The notes under the pieces are model-generated. The model was not told the DNA's origin. It worked only from the letters and a program-made list of their open reading frames with translations, and did no database searches. From assembly GCF_001610895.1 (NCBI RefSeq), contig NZ_CP011273.1, positions 5,208,001 through 5,272,000 of the forward strand: a stretch of 64,000 nucleotides of DNA, in the 5' to 3' direction. The stretch comes from Planctomyces sp. SH-PL62. Its GTDB lineage: Bacteria; Planctomycetota; Planctomycetia; Isosphaerales; Isosphaeraceae. Made by a program: the position numbers and the translations under genes. Positions 16,701 to 24,781 of this stretch are shown one piece after another (positions within the stretch are counted from its first letter, which is position 1; every line of letters begins with the position of its first letter).

Positions 16701-17266
16701 TGTCCCCACCGCAGCGTATGCAGCAGGTGGTGGGTGTCCTCGGTGCCGAAGCCCGAGAGGACCACGCGGGTGGAGTCGGCCTTACCGTCGCCGTCGGTGT
16801 CCTTGAGGTGGAGCAGTTCGGTGCTGTTGGCGACGTAGACGCCGCCGTCGCCCGGCTCCAGGCCGGTGGGGATCAGCAGGCCGTCGGCGAAGACGGTGGT
16901 CGACTCGGCCTGGCCGTCGCCGTCCTTATCCTCCAGGACGAGGATCTTGTCGTTCGCCTCCTGGCCGGGCTTGATCTGGGGGTAGACCTCGGAGCTGGCG
17001 ATCCAGAGCCGCCCGGCGGCGTCGAAGTTCATCTGGACCGGCTTGGCGATCAGGGGATCGGCCGCGTACAGGTTGACCTCGAACCCGTCGGCCACGATGA
17101 ACGACTGGCGTTCCACCTCCGGGTCCGGGTCCGGCGGCGGGCCGACGGCGTTCTGCGCGCGTGACGCGGACGACGTGGACAGGAAAAGGACGGCGAACGC
17201 CAGGGCCGACGTCGCGGCGGCGTTGTTCCACGAGAAGGCGCTCCCGCGCCGGGATCGGATGCTCAT
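13766..17266 (-). CDS. PVC-type membrane-bound dehydrogenase / HEAT-repeat / cytochrome c protein
   Basis: 1166 residues with a signal helix (AATSALAFAVLFLSTSSASRA). The N-terminal half is a propeller of the planctomycete membrane-bound dehydrogenase type: GFEVNLYAADPLIAKPVQMNFDAAGRLWI, DKDGDGQAES, LKDTDGDGKADS, MGPDGAIYIADWYNP. The middle is Ala/Leu-rich HEAT-like helices (DARVRAAAARIVPFW, NPRVRLESVRSLARM). A C-type heme site C885-LKC888-H889 follows, with SLESIGASAPLDYLLDSLLEPNKAVKENY and a LIxPL-like end (SIMPAGLVDPLTQAELVDLVSFLSRLG). The C-terminus is beta-rich (VDGRRVEPDPGSPDALTLDLDRG). The family is thought to oxidise sugars or alcohols in the periplasm; the substrate is unknown. Its start overlaps the SGNH gene by 4 bp. 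Confidence 0.9.
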   Translation of the reverse strand: MSIRSRRGSAFSWNNAAATSALAFAVLFLSTSSASRAQNAVGPPPDPDPEVERQSFIVADGFEVNLYAADPLIAKPVQMNFDAAGRLWIASSEVYPQIKPGQEANDKILVLEDKDGDGQAESTTVFADGLLIPTGLEPGDGGVYVANSTELLHLKDTDGDGKADSTRVVLSGFGTEDTHHLLHTLRWGHDGMLYFNQSIYIHSHLETPHGVRRLNGGGIWRFRPETMELDVFIRGLVNTWGHQIDAWGQSFATDGAGGEGINYCLPGASYVTAVDAVRILKGLNPGSPKYCGLEVASGRHLPDSWQGSLLTNDFRGNRVCRFVISDDGAGFASREQSELIKTTHVSFRPIDVLMGPDGAIYIADWYNPIIQHGEVDFRDPRRDHTRGRIWRVTAKDRPLVERPRLVDADVPHLLEALKAPEEYTRRQSKRVLKERGAAAVVPALAAWVAALDSADADFERNRLEGLWTYQALDVAEPALLDQALASNDARVRAAAARIVPFWKGRVSDPDALLAPLATDENPRVRLESVRSLARMPSEKAASLAFQALDKPVDGFLDYALWLTARDLAPAWLPAVQAGRFDFDGHAARLVFALQALGSPDVLQPLLTLYKQGRVPHEQDAAALNLIAAVGGPPELGLLLDLIEKKDAMPTARQAALLNALVRAGRERKIVPAGDLERIAPLLSQPDEALRSAAVAAVGAWKVGGLRPRLAELALAADSPASLRMEAIRGLIAFGDAESTRLVAGLAEPGADPVGRTLAIASLAGHDPTAVADRAASWMSELKADRLGEAQAVLNSFLDRRDGPAALAKALDAVKLDSDLAKLAVRDIRASGRSAQDLIDALARSGSLNDANRTYSTEEKSAILAAISQGDPARGEAVFRREAMTCLKCHAVAGAGGQVGPSLESIGASAPLDYLLDSLLEPNKAVKENYHATVVATDEGRIVTGIRVRQTDSELVLRDADDQEIAVPLDSIEEQKIAGSIMPAGLVDPLTQAELVDLVSFLSRLGKIGDYAVSQDRILRRWRVLAATPEAATAMIRTSLESVIQNESLGWKPLYASVGGRLISQELPVNPRVNAAPPIALVRTDVEVTTPGPIRLKFDSARDLAFWVDGRRVEPDPGSPDALTLDLDRGVHAVYVAFEPGRREAGVRGVLEDVEGSPAKARPVLGK

Positions 17267-18582
17267 CGGGACGCCTCGTTCTCTCGGACCAGCTCGTAAG
17301 TGTGCGGGACGGGCTTGCGAAGCTCGGCGATCTCCGTCTCCTTCGCCTCGACGAGCGGGTCGAACTGCGGGATCTCGACGGCGTTCCGCCCCTGCTCATG
17401 CTTGCGAAAGCCGAACAGGTAGGTGATGTTCTGGGGCCGCCAGCGATAGAAGAACAGAAGGTTCTTGGCCACGATCGTTTGACGGAGCTTCTCGACCTGC
17501 TCCGCTTCGGGGCCGGGGGGGAGGAGCTGGCCTTCGGCCCATTCCTGGGCGTCCCGGGTGAGCACCGCGCGGCCATCGATCTTGAGCGTGTACCGGCCGG
17601 GCTTCAGGTTCTTCGGCTGGAGAGTGCGAGCCTCGTCCGGCGACAGTCCCGACTCGGGCGAGGCCGGCAGGGGGAGGCGGGCGTCGTCGGCGACGTGCCG
17701 GGCTCCGTCCTGCTCGGCGAGCTTGTCGCGAAGATCCGCGAAGCCGACCGACCCGGCGAGGGGGTTCAGGAGGGGCAGGTTCGCCAGCCGCCAGAAGCCG
17801 ATCGCCGTGGGATGGATGCCGTTGTCGGTGTCGGGAGTGGAGGCGCCGTCGTCCGTCCTCACGCGCCGCTCGCGATCCTCCTGGACCGCATGGAACAGGT
17901 CGAGGAACGCCGCGTCTCGCTCCTTGGCGATATTGCGGACGGCGTCGGCGTAGCGTTCCAGGTCGCGGTTGTGCGCGGAGGGGTCCGGCAACGGGGCCGG
18001 CAGGGCCTCGTGGGGGAGCGGCGCGAGGAGGACGAGCCGGGCCTTGGTGGGCGCGACGGCGTCCAGAAAGGCGTTGTAGCCCTCGACGAACCGCGAAAGT
18101 CCGGCCTCGCCGTCGAACGAATCGGCCATGCCGTAGCCGACGACGAGCACGGTCGGTTTGGCCGTCGTCACCTGCTCGACGAGCTGCTTGAAGCCGGCCT
18201 CCGGCGGGTCGAAGCCGGCGCGGGAGAGGCCGCGGACCGTGTCGCCGCTCCAGCCCAGGTTGCGGAAGGTCAGATTCTTGTCCGGGTTGGCGAGCACGAG
18301 GACGGTTTCGAGATATCCGTCCCGCTGTTCGCGCTCGATGAACGTGTCGCCGACGAGGACGACGCGGTCGCCGTCGTGGAACTCCCAGGGGGGCGGGGGC
18401 TCGGCGACGGCCGTCGAGGGCGACGCCAGGGCTGTGAGAAGGAGGAGCCCGGCGACCAGGGTCCGGGCTGGCGAGGGGCGGGCTGCTGGCACGGTCGCGC
18501 TCCGACGATCACGGGGAGGGCGAGCGTCGGGCCGTAGAGGATCGGCGGGACGCTCGGCGGTCGGGGTTCCATCACGGGGCAT
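17263..18582 (-). CDS. SGNH/GDSL-type hydrolase, exported
   Basis: 439 residues. An N-terminal extension precedes a signal segment (LVAGLLLLTALASPSTAVA). The SGNH blocks follow: VVLVGDTFIER (block I, with Thr where Ser is usual in GDS), FRNLGWSGDTVRG (block II Gly), VLVVGYGMADSFDG (block III, normally GxND) and DNGIHPTAIGFWRLA (block V, His). Replacement of the nucleophile Ser by Thr and of Asn by Met-Ala-Asp makes catalysis uncertain, although planctomycete members of this group commonly read this way as I recall. It is coupled (ATGA) to the cytochrome c dehydrogenase gene, suggesting joint deacetylation and oxidation of an extracellular glycan. Confidence 0.8.
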   Translation of the reverse strand: MPRDGTPTAERPADPLRPDARPPRDRRSATVPAARPSPARTLVAGLLLLTALASPSTAVAEPPPPWEFHDGDRVVLVGDTFIEREQRDGYLETVLVLANPDKNLTFRNLGWSGDTVRGLSRAGFDPPEAGFKQLVEQVTTAKPTVLVVGYGMADSFDGEAGLSRFVEGYNAFLDAVAPTKARLVLLAPLPHEALPAPLPDPSAHNRDLERYADAVRNIAKERDAAFLDLFHAVQEDRERRVRTDDGASTPDTDNGIHPTAIGFWRLANLPLLNPLAGSVGFADLRDKLAEQDGARHVADDARLPLPASPESGLSPDEARTLQPKNLKPGRYTLKIDGRAVLTRDAQEWAEGQLLPPGPEAEQVEKLRQTIVAKNLLFFYRWRPQNITYLFGFRKHEQGRNAVEIPQFDPLVEAKETEIAELRKPVPHTYELVRENEASR

Positions 18583-18639
18583 GGAAGCAATCTAACGCCC
18601 CGCCGCCGCCGGGTCGAGCCCCCCCGCTAGAGCGGCGGC

Positions 18640-19410
18640 TCAACGGACGACGGACTCCGCCGGGAACTCGCCGAAATCATGGTAGCCGAACAGGGCGATC
18701 CGGTCGGGATGATCGGCCGCGAGCCGACGGAGCGATTGGTGGCTCGCTCGACGCATCGCGTCGTCGTCGGCCCGCATCGCGGCCAGGGCCGAGATGGGGT
18801 GATGGTCGTCGGCCAGCTCGGCCCGCAGGTAGTAGGCGTCGCCGACGTGGAGCAGCCAGCGGTCGCCGACCGCGACGGCCACGCCGCAGTGGCCGAGCGT
18901 GTGGCCGAAAAGGGGCACGAGCAGGACTTCCGAATCGAAACCCAGGTCCAGCCGCCGCGCCGGCAGGTCGAACCAGGACCGGGCTTCGCTCGCGTGCACC
19001 TTCCAGCGCGGGGCGTGCTCGAACTGGGCGGGGGCGTAGCGGGGGTTCCCCCGGAGGAGGTTGGCGTACTCCTCCTCGGAGATGTGGATGTCGGCGTCGG
19101 GGAAGTCGGCCAGCCCGCCGGCGTGGTCCGGGTCGGCGTGGGTCAGGATGATGTGCCTGACGTCGTCCGCCCGGTAGCCCAGGGCTTCCACGCGGCGGAT
19201 GGCCGTCTCGGACTCGTCGAACTGGAACCCCGACGCGTCGATCAGCGCGCGGCCGAGGCGTTCCTCGGGTCGCCGGCAATCTTGGAGCCCGATCCCGGCG
19301 TCCACGAGGGCCAGGCCCGTCTCATGCTCCAGCAGCAGGCCGTGGCAGCTCGCCCTGGGGTTCGGCGGGACGTGGAGCGTGCCGAAGTTGAGGTGGTGGA
19401 CGTTGAGCAT
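18640..19410 (-). CDS. MBL-fold metallo-hydrolase (AHL lactonase-like)
   Basis: 256 residues. The metal motif is H-A-D-P-D-H-AGGL, that is HxDxDH in place of the common HxHxDH. Further ligands are in LVPLFGHTLGHCGV and LLHVGDAYYL, and the protein ends with ALFGYHDFGEF. This is the layout of N-acyl homoserine lactonase-like and related hydrolases. The start LNVHHLNFGTLHVPP is typical of that subgroup. It has no signal peptide, so it is cytoplasmic. It lies 31 bp downstream of the cupin gene and is probably co-transcribed with it. The actual substrate is not determinable; the Asp variant of the second ligand is worth noting. Confidence 0.82.
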   Translation of the reverse strand: MLNVHHLNFGTLHVPPNPRASCHGLLLEHETGLALVDAGIGLQDCRRPEERLGRALIDASGFQFDESETAIRRVEALGYRADDVRHIILTHADPDHAGGLADFPDADIHISEEEYANLLRGNPRYAPAQFEHAPRWKVHASEARSWFDLPARRLDLGFDSEVLLVPLFGHTLGHCGVAVAVGDRWLLHVGDAYYLRAELADDHHPISALAAMRADDDAMRRASHQSLRRLAADHPDRIALFGYHDFGEFPAESVVR

Positions 19411-19441
19411 GGCGGCCTCGCGGAGCCGAGCGGAGCGGGGT

Positions 19442-19924
19442 TCACTTCGCCTTCTTGGGGAGCCACTTCATGAAGTAGAACGTGAGGGGCTCGGCGCCGG
19501 TGTTGGTGATGTTGTGCGGCACGTCGGGCGCGGAGAACATCACGGAGCCGGGGCCGACCTTCGTGGTCTTGCCGTCGCAGAAGATCTCGCCGTGGCCGGA
19601 TTCGACGATCAGGATCTCCTCGTCGGGGTGGACGTGGGGCGGGTGGGGCGACTTGCCCGGGTCGATCACGAAACGGCCCGTGACGAGGCCGGCGCTGGCC
19701 TGGGTCTCGCCCTCCAGATAGAGCCCAACCTGGCCGACGGGCTTCCCTTCATCGAGGTAGACCGACATCGCCACGTCCTCGACGTTCACGGTCTGCGACC
19801 GGGTGACGGGCTTCCCTTCCCGCGCATGGACCGTCTCGCGCCAGGCCCAGCCGACGGCCAGGGTCAGGGCGAGCAGGCTCGGGACGAGGTTCGAGGCGCG
19901 GAAGAACGGCGAGCGTCGCGGCAT
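19442..19924 (-). CDS. Cupin-domain protein with N-terminal signal anchor
   Basis: 160 residues from the ATG at 19924; the frame is open further upstream but that part is a shadow of the neighbouring gene. A hydrophobic segment (LVPSLLALTLAVGWAWRE) exports or anchors it. The cupin is a single small barrel: motif 1 HPPHVHPDEEILIVESGHG gives His, His and Glu metal ligands, and motif 2 VMFSAPDVPHNITNTG gives the last His. The C-terminus is FYFMKWLPKKAK. It could be a periplasmic dioxygenase, isomerase or sensor. Its role next to the metallo-hydrolase is unknown. Confidence 0.82.
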   Translation of the reverse strand: MPRRSPFFRASNLVPSLLALTLAVGWAWRETVHAREGKPVTRSQTVNVEDVAMSVYLDEGKPVGQVGLYLEGETQASAGLVTGRFVIDPGKSPHPPHVHPDEEILIVESGHGEIFCDGKTTKVGPGSVMFSAPDVPHNITNTGAEPLTFYFMKWLPKKAK

Positions 19925-20025
19925 GGGGTGGACTCCGGTTCGTGGGTGGTCCCGGGCGATCGGCCGGGGCTCCCCATGGTAATCGGCGAGCGCTCGCGGC
20001 GGAACCGAGGCGAGCCGGCCGTCCG

Positions 20026-20805
20026 TCATCGCCGCGAGGAGAGCACCTCCAGCAGCTTCGGCTTGCCGCGAAGCTCGGCGAGGATCCTCGGCGTCCCCCC
20101 GGTGGAGCCCACGCGGTCCGGGTCGGCCCCGGCGGCGAGCAGCGCCTCCGCCACCCGCGCGGAGTCCTCGTCGTCGAGCGAGCTGGACAGGGCGCAGGAG
20201 TCCAGGGGGGCGTCTCCCGAGGGGTCCAGCTTGCCGGGGTCGGCCCCCTGGTCGATCAGCAGCAAGGCGGTCTCGGGCTGGCCGTAGATGATCGCGAGAT
20301 GCAGCCCGGTGTATCCCTGATGGGTGGCGTCGAGGTCCGCCCCGCCGTCGGAGAGGGCCAGCCGCAGGCCGTCCAGGTCGCCGTCTCGCGCCGCGATCGC
20401 CACGGCGGAAGGGGGCGGGACGTAGCGGCCGTCGTCGACCTGCTCGACCTCGATCGGGCCGCCGGCGGGGACGAGCAGCCAGCCGCGGCCGTCCAGGACG
20501 ACGTCGAAGCCGTGCTCGCCGATTCCGTCCGACATCTGGTCCGAGGCGAACTCCCGGAGGGCTTCGATCGCCTCGTCGTCGAGGGCCTCCGGCGCGTGGA
20601 ATTCGATCTGGATCGCCGCCGACCCGTCCCGGACGACGGCGCGGATCTCGCCGCCGACGACGCCCAGGTCGGCGATCTCCTCGTCCAGATAAGGCTCCAG
20701 CGCGAAATCCTCGAAGTGGGAGCCGTCGAGGCCGTCCGGGATCGGGGCTTCGCGGTCGGTCTCCGGATCCCACACAGCCCCCCGGACTCGGCAGGTGATC
20801 TTCAT
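20026..20805 (-). CDS. Ankyrin-repeat protein
   Basis: 259 residues. The first ~125 are an acidic domain I do not recognise (MKITCRVRGAVWDPETD, LEPYLDEEIADLGVVGGEI, ALREFASDQMSDG). From about 133 there are ankyrin repeats: AIAARDGDLDGLRLALSDGG, GYTGLHLAIIYGQPETALLL, LLAAGADPDRVGSTGGTP. It has no signal peptide and no helix. Such proteins often bind other proteins, and the N-terminal domain may be an immunity-like or DUF-type module. It is transcribed away from the coiled-coil gene at 21004. The divergent spacer (20806-21003) is relatively AT-rich near 20840-20900 and could hold both promoters. Confidence 0.8.
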   Translation of the reverse strand: MKITCRVRGAVWDPETDREAPIPDGLDGSHFEDFALEPYLDEEIADLGVVGGEIRAVVRDGSAAIQIEFHAPEALDDEAIEALREFASDQMSDGIGEHGFDVVLDGRGWLLVPAGGPIEVEQVDDGRYVPPPSAVAIAARDGDLDGLRLALSDGGADLDATHQGYTGLHLAIIYGQPETALLLIDQGADPGKLDPSGDAPLDSCALSSSLDDEDSARVAEALLAAGADPDRVGSTGGTPRILAELRGKPKLLEVLSSRR

Positions 20806-21003
20806 CCATCGTCTCCAGATCTGGGGTCGAGGCGGTGAGAGATTTATCCTAGCCTAGCGTTTTGGAACGGTTTTCGCACGACAATGAGATTTTCGCCGTC
20901 GCCGGCGATTTCGTCCAACGCCCGACCAACCACGACGAAGTGATCCCGTCGGCCCGCGCGGGGGCGTCGCGAAGGTCCATTCGAGTCGAGGGGGAGACCG
21001 TCG

Positions 21004-22041
21004 ATGGGGTCCATGTCCGTCCTGCCGGAGATCCGGCTGCCGCTGATCCTGATCCTCCTGTTCGGGGGCCTCGGCGTGGCGGCGCTCGTGGCGATGTATC
21101 GGCGGAACCGCCAGATTCGGGCGACCGCGGATGAGCAGTTCCGGAGCTTCCGCGAGCAGGCCGTCGGCCTGATGGACCAGATCGACGCGCTGCGGACCCG
21201 GCACAAGACCCTGCCGAGCACCGATCCCGACTTCGTCGAGCCGATGGCCGGAGCCACGAAGGCGCTTTACGAGCAGGTGGCCGGCGACCTGGACCGGCTC
21301 TGGGAGCGCTGGCTGGCTGTGATGGAGGTCTGGAACCGGGCCGAGGCGAGGCTGAAATCGGCCTCGACTTTCAGCGTGCGGCCCAGCGAGGAAGCCCGCG
21401 AGCTGTTGTCGACGGGGAGACTGGAAGACCTGCTGCGCGATTCGAGCGTCTGCAAGACGAACCTCGACCGCCTCAACCTGGCCCATGAGGTCGCGGCCAA
21501 GGCGCTCAAGGACGCCCGTCGTGAGGCGTCGGCGGTTTCGATCCGCGTCGGCGGGGGCGGGCCTTCCGGCGGCGCGGGGGACCTTTACAGCCGCGAGCTG
21601 CGGGTCGTGAATCATGAGTTGGAGGAGGCGGAGCGGATCCTCACGACCGATCCGATCGGCGCGGCCGAATTGATCGAGGGCTCGCGCGACTCCCTGGCCG
21701 ACCTTCGGGAGCCGTCGGCTCCTCGCAGGCCCCGCTCGGGCTTCGACTCCGCGTCCCCGTCGCGGACGATCCTCGACGACCTGGTCGTCGCGGCCGGGAA
21801 GCTCCAGGAACTGGGATCGAAAATTCGGGTGATGGACGTCGTCGGTCTCATCATCAAGGGCTGGGTGGCGCTCTGGGTCCTGGGACTGCTCCTGGCGATC
21901 CTGCCGGCCTTGATGCCGCTGATCTTCCTGTTCATGATCTTCGTGGTGTTCGGATCCGGATTCCGGGTCTTCCAACGCGTCAGCGCGCCCTGGTACTGGG
22001 ACCAGTCGGCCCTGAGAGGACGGCGCGGGAGGCGGTGGTGA
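21004..22041 (+). CDS. Coiled-coil membrane protein of unknown function
   Basis: 345 residues. It has one membrane helix at the N-terminus (LPLILILLFGGLGVAALVAMYRR), then about 200 residues of charged, heptad-like helix (DEQFRSFREQAVGLMDQIDALRTRHK, NRAEARLKSASTF, VNHELEEAERILT), a Gly-rich break (VGGGGPSGGAGD), and one or two helices near the C-terminus (WVALWVLGLLLAILPALMPLIFLFMIFVVF). GGGGGAGA 7 bases before the ATG supports this start. The topology suggests a cytoplasmic or periplasmic coiled coil held at both ends. I recognise no family; similar coiled-coil membrane proteins exist in planctomycetes as I recall. Confidence 0.75.
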   Translation: MGSMSVLPEIRLPLILILLFGGLGVAALVAMYRRNRQIRATADEQFRSFREQAVGLMDQIDALRTRHKTLPSTDPDFVEPMAGATKALYEQVAGDLDRLWERWLAVMEVWNRAEARLKSASTFSVRPSEEARELLSTGRLEDLLRDSSVCKTNLDRLNLAHEVAAKALKDARREASAVSIRVGGGGPSGGAGDLYSRELRVVNHELEEAERILTTDPIGAAELIEGSRDSLADLREPSAPRRPRSGFDSASPSRTILDDLVVAAGKLQELGSKIRVMDVVGLIIKGWVALWVLGLLLAILPALMPLIFLFMIFVVFGSGFRVFQRVSAPWYWDQSALRGRRGRRW

Positions 22042-22406
22042 CCGACCTCCCCGGCGGTCGCTCGGGTTGCAGCGGTTAAGATCAAGCGTCGGTCTTGTTG
22101 AACCGATGGAATAAGGGTATGAAACGCTCCCGACGGCGCCTGGAGTCCGACTCCGTGCGTCGATCGGGAGTCGCAGAGGCCCGGCCACGTCGCCGGGAGA
22201 CCGGGCCGAGCGGCCCGACGGGTCGGTCATGGGCCGTCCCTCCGGGTCGAGATCAACCGAAGCTGGCAAGGATGCGAGCGACAGGTCGCTTCCGAGGGGA
22301 GGGCCGGACGGCCCGGGGTGCGAGGCCCACATCGGCGAAGCCCGCCGAGACGGCCTACGTCCCCTCGCGACGCCCCGCAAACGATCTCCGAGAAGGGATT
22401 TTCGAG
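22042..22406 (+). other. 365-bp intergenic region upstream of the sugar-nucleotide operon
   Basis: No convincing protein is visible, although the downstream frame stays open back to 22095 with Arg/Pro-rich translation typical of non-coding high-GC DNA. It contains the promoter candidate at 22095-22123 and a GAAGGG ribosome site just before the ATG at 22407, leaving a leader of about 280 bases. I see no riboswitch motif. Confidence 0.5.
22095..22123 (+). promoter_or_regulatory. Sigma-70-like promoter candidate
   Basis: TTGTTG (22095-22100), 17 bases, then TATGAA (22118-22123), in a locally AT-richer stretch. It would drive the dehydrogenase-epimerase-glycosyltransferase operon. The match is by eye only. 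Confidence 0.4.
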
Positions 22407-23621
22407 ATGAAACACTCCGTCTGCATCGTCGGGGGCTGCGGCCACATCGGCCTCCCGCTGGGCATCGCCCTCTCGACGGCCGGCGCGCGGGTCACCCTGC
22501 TCGACAACACCGAGTCCCGCGTGCGAAGCGTCGCCGAGGGACGGATGCCGTTCCTGGAGCGGGGCGCCGACGAATCCCTGACCGAAGTTCTGGCCGACGG
22601 CCGCCTGACCGTGACCATGGACCCCGACGCGGTCGGCCGGAGCGACACCGTCGTCGTCACGATCGGCACCCCCGTCGACGAGTTCCTCAGCCCCGAGGTC
22701 CGAACCTTCGACCGCGCGATGGAGTCGATCCTGGGCCGGATGCACGACGGCCAGCTCCTGATCCTCCGGAGCACCGTCTTCCCCGGCGTCACCAGCCGGC
22801 TGGACAAGCGGACCCGCGAGCGCGGCCTGCGGATCGACGTGGCCCACTGCCCCGAGCGGATCGCCCAGGGCTACGCGCTCGAGGAGACCGGGAGCCTCCC
22901 CCAGATCATCGGCGGGGTCACGCCTTCGGCGGCGCGGCGGGCCTCGGCCCTGTTCGCCCTCCTCGGCGCGAAGCAGATCGAGATCCCGCCGGTCGAGGCG
23001 GAGCTCTGCAAGCTGTTCTGCAACAGCTACCGCTACATCAACTTCGCGATCGCCAACCAGTTCTACGTCATCGCCGAGAAGTTCGGCGCCGACTTCGACC
23101 GGGTCCGCAAGGCGATGACGACCGACTATCCGCGCATGGCCGGGTTCCCGGGGGCCGGGTTCGCGGGGGGCCCGTGCCTGCTCAAGGACACGATGCAGCT
23201 CGCCGCGTTCAACCACAACGACTTCGTGCTGGGCCAGGCGGCGATGATGATCAACGAGGGGCTGCCCACGTTCCTCGTCGAGTCGGCGAAGGCCAGCTAC
23301 GACCTGTCGACCGCGACCGTCGCGATCCTGGGCATGGCGTTCAAGGGGAACAGCGACGACCCCCGCGACTCGCTCGCCTACAAGCTCCGGAAGGTCTTGA
23401 CGTTCGAGAGCCGGAAGGTACTCTGCACCGACCCTTACATCGAAGACCCCTCGTTCGTCTCGCTCGAAACCGCGCTCGAGGAGGCCGACGTGCTGTTCCT
23501 CGGGGCCTGCCACGACGAGTACCGCGGGCTCACCCCCCGCCAGCCGACGATCGACGTCTTCAACTTTTTGAAGCGGACGTCGACCGAGGGCGCCGAGCCC
23601 CGGACCGCCAACGCCGCCTGA
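22407..23621 (+). CDS. UDP-glucose/GDP-mannose-type nucleotide-sugar dehydrogenase
   Basis: 404 residues from the ATG at 22407, chosen because the NAD-binding Rossmann loop (CIVGGCGHIGLPLG) begins right there and a GAAGGG precedes it. The central helix domain has the catalytic Cys257 in GAGFAGGPCLLKDT, and the third domain begins VAILGMAFKGNSDDPRDS, the standard closing motif. The reaction is two-step oxidation of the C6 hydroxyl of a nucleotide sugar to a uronic acid. The Phe-Ala-Gly-Gly-Pro-Cys context resembles WecC/UDP-ManNAc dehydrogenase types, but the substrate is open. It heads an operon for polysaccharide precursors. Confidence 0.9.
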   Translation: MKHSVCIVGGCGHIGLPLGIALSTAGARVTLLDNTESRVRSVAEGRMPFLERGADESLTEVLADGRLTVTMDPDAVGRSDTVVVTIGTPVDEFLSPEVRTFDRAMESILGRMHDGQLLILRSTVFPGVTSRLDKRTRERGLRIDVAHCPERIAQGYALEETGSLPQIIGGVTPSAARRASALFALLGAKQIEIPPVEAELCKLFCNSYRYINFAIANQFYVIAEKFGADFDRVRKAMTTDYPRMAGFPGAGFAGGPCLLKDTMQLAAFNHNDFVLGQAAMMINEGLPTFLVESAKASYDLSTATVAILGMAFKGNSDDPRDSLAYKLRKVLTFESRKVLCTDPYIEDPSFVSLETALEEADVLFLGACHDEYRGLTPRQPTIDVFNFLKRTSTEGAEPRTANAA

Positions 23622-23758
23622 CGCCGAGGACCCAGGGACGGGCCGCGTCGGGCGTCCCGATCCGAGTGATCGACCGGCCGGCCGCTCGGCCGGACTCCGG
23701 AATTCTCCGTATCGAGTTCGGCCTCGCGCCCGACGCCAGGCCCGAGAGGGACCGTTGC

Positions 23759-24781
23759 ATGAAGATCATGGTGACAGGATCGGCCGGGTTCATCGGCGGC
23801 TATCTCGTGGAGGAGCTGCTCGCCAACGGCCATCAGGTCGTCGGCGTGGACAACTTCTCCAAGTACGGCGACCTGGAGCAGGCCAGCCAGGACAACCCGA
23901 ACTACCAGCTCGTCCGCGGCGACGCCAAGGACGTCGGGCTGATGAAGGAACTGCTGGCCGATTGCGATCACATCATCGCCGGCGCGGCCATGATCGGCGG
24001 CATCAGCTACTTCCACACGTTCGCTTACGACCTCCTGGCCGAGAACGAGCGGATCACCGCCTCGACGTTCGACGCGGCCATCTGGGCGTACCAGCACGCC
24101 AGGCTCAAGAAGATCACCGTCATCTCGTCGTCGATGGTCTTCGAGAACGCCGTCCGGTTCCCCAGCCGCGAAGGGGAACATCGGGCCTGCCCGCCGCCGG
24201 CCTCGACCTACGGCTTCCAGAAGCTGGCCGTGGAGTACTTCGCCCAGGGGGCGTACGAGCAGTACGGCCTGCCCTTCACGATCGCCCGCCCGTTCAACTG
24301 CGTCGGCATCGGCGAGCGCCGGGCGAAGTGCGACGTCGAGATCCTCTCGGGCAACGTCAAGCTGGCGATGAGCCACGTCGTCCCGGACCTGGTCCAGAAG
24401 GTCCTCAAGGGCCAGGACCCGCTCCACATCCTCGGCGACGGCTCCCAGGTCCGCCACTACACCTACGGCGGCGACCTCGCCCGGGGCATCCGCCTCTGCG
24501 TCGAGCACCCGGCGGCGATGAACGAGGACTTCAACCTCTCCACGGCGGCCTCGACGAACGTCCTGGAACTCGCCGAGCTGATCTGGAAGAAGATCCACGG
24601 CGAATGGAAGCCCTTCCGCACGGTCTCCGACAAGCCGTTCCAGTACGACGTGCAGTGCCGGATCCCGACCGTCGACAAGGCCCGCGACCTGATCGGCTTC
24701 TCGGCCGACACGCCGCTCGACGAGATCCTCGACGAGGTCATCCCCTGGGTCGGCAAGCAGCTCGAAGCCGGAGTCATCTGA
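23759..24781 (+). CDS. NAD-dependent epimerase/dehydratase (extended SDR)
   Basis: 340 residues. The ATG at 23759 is directly followed by the Rossmann motif TGSAGFIGGYLVEEL. The catalytic pair is Y151-xxx-K155 (STYGFQKLA), with upstream Ser-Ser-Ser (ISSSMVFE). RPFNCVGIGERR and DGSQVRHYTYGGDLARGI are typical of UDP-sugar epimerases and GDP-mannose epimerases. It probably acts on the product or precursor of the preceding dehydrogenase. The stop overlaps the next start (TGATG), so translation is coupled to the glycosyltransferase. The exact sugar cannot be named. Confidence 0.88.
   Translation: MKIMVTGSAGFIGGYLVEELLANGHQVVGVDNFSKYGDLEQASQDNPNYQLVRGDAKDVGLMKELLADCDHIIAGAAMIGGISYFHTFAYDLLAENERITASTFDAAIWAYQHARLKKITVISSSMVFENAVRFPSREGEHRACPPPASTYGFQKLAVEYFAQGAYEQYGLPFTIARPFNCVGIGERRAKCDVEILSGNVKLAMSHVVPDLVQKVLKGQDPLHILGDGSQVRHYTYGGDLARGIRLCVEHPAAMNEDFNLSTAASTNVLELAELIWKKIHGEWKPFRTVSDKPFQYDVQCRIPTVDKARDLIGFSADTPLDEILDEVIPWVGKQLEAGVI

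Noticed and set aside
13874-17164. 1096-residue plus-strand ORF opposite the heme dehydrogenase
   Set aside because: Antisense shadow: no domains, biased composition, while the minus strand has a heme motif and signal peptide.
22095-22406. N-terminal extension of the nucleotide-sugar dehydrogenase
   Set aside because: Translation is Arg/Pro-rich and unlike the family; the Rossmann motif starts at the ATG 22407 with its own ribosome site.
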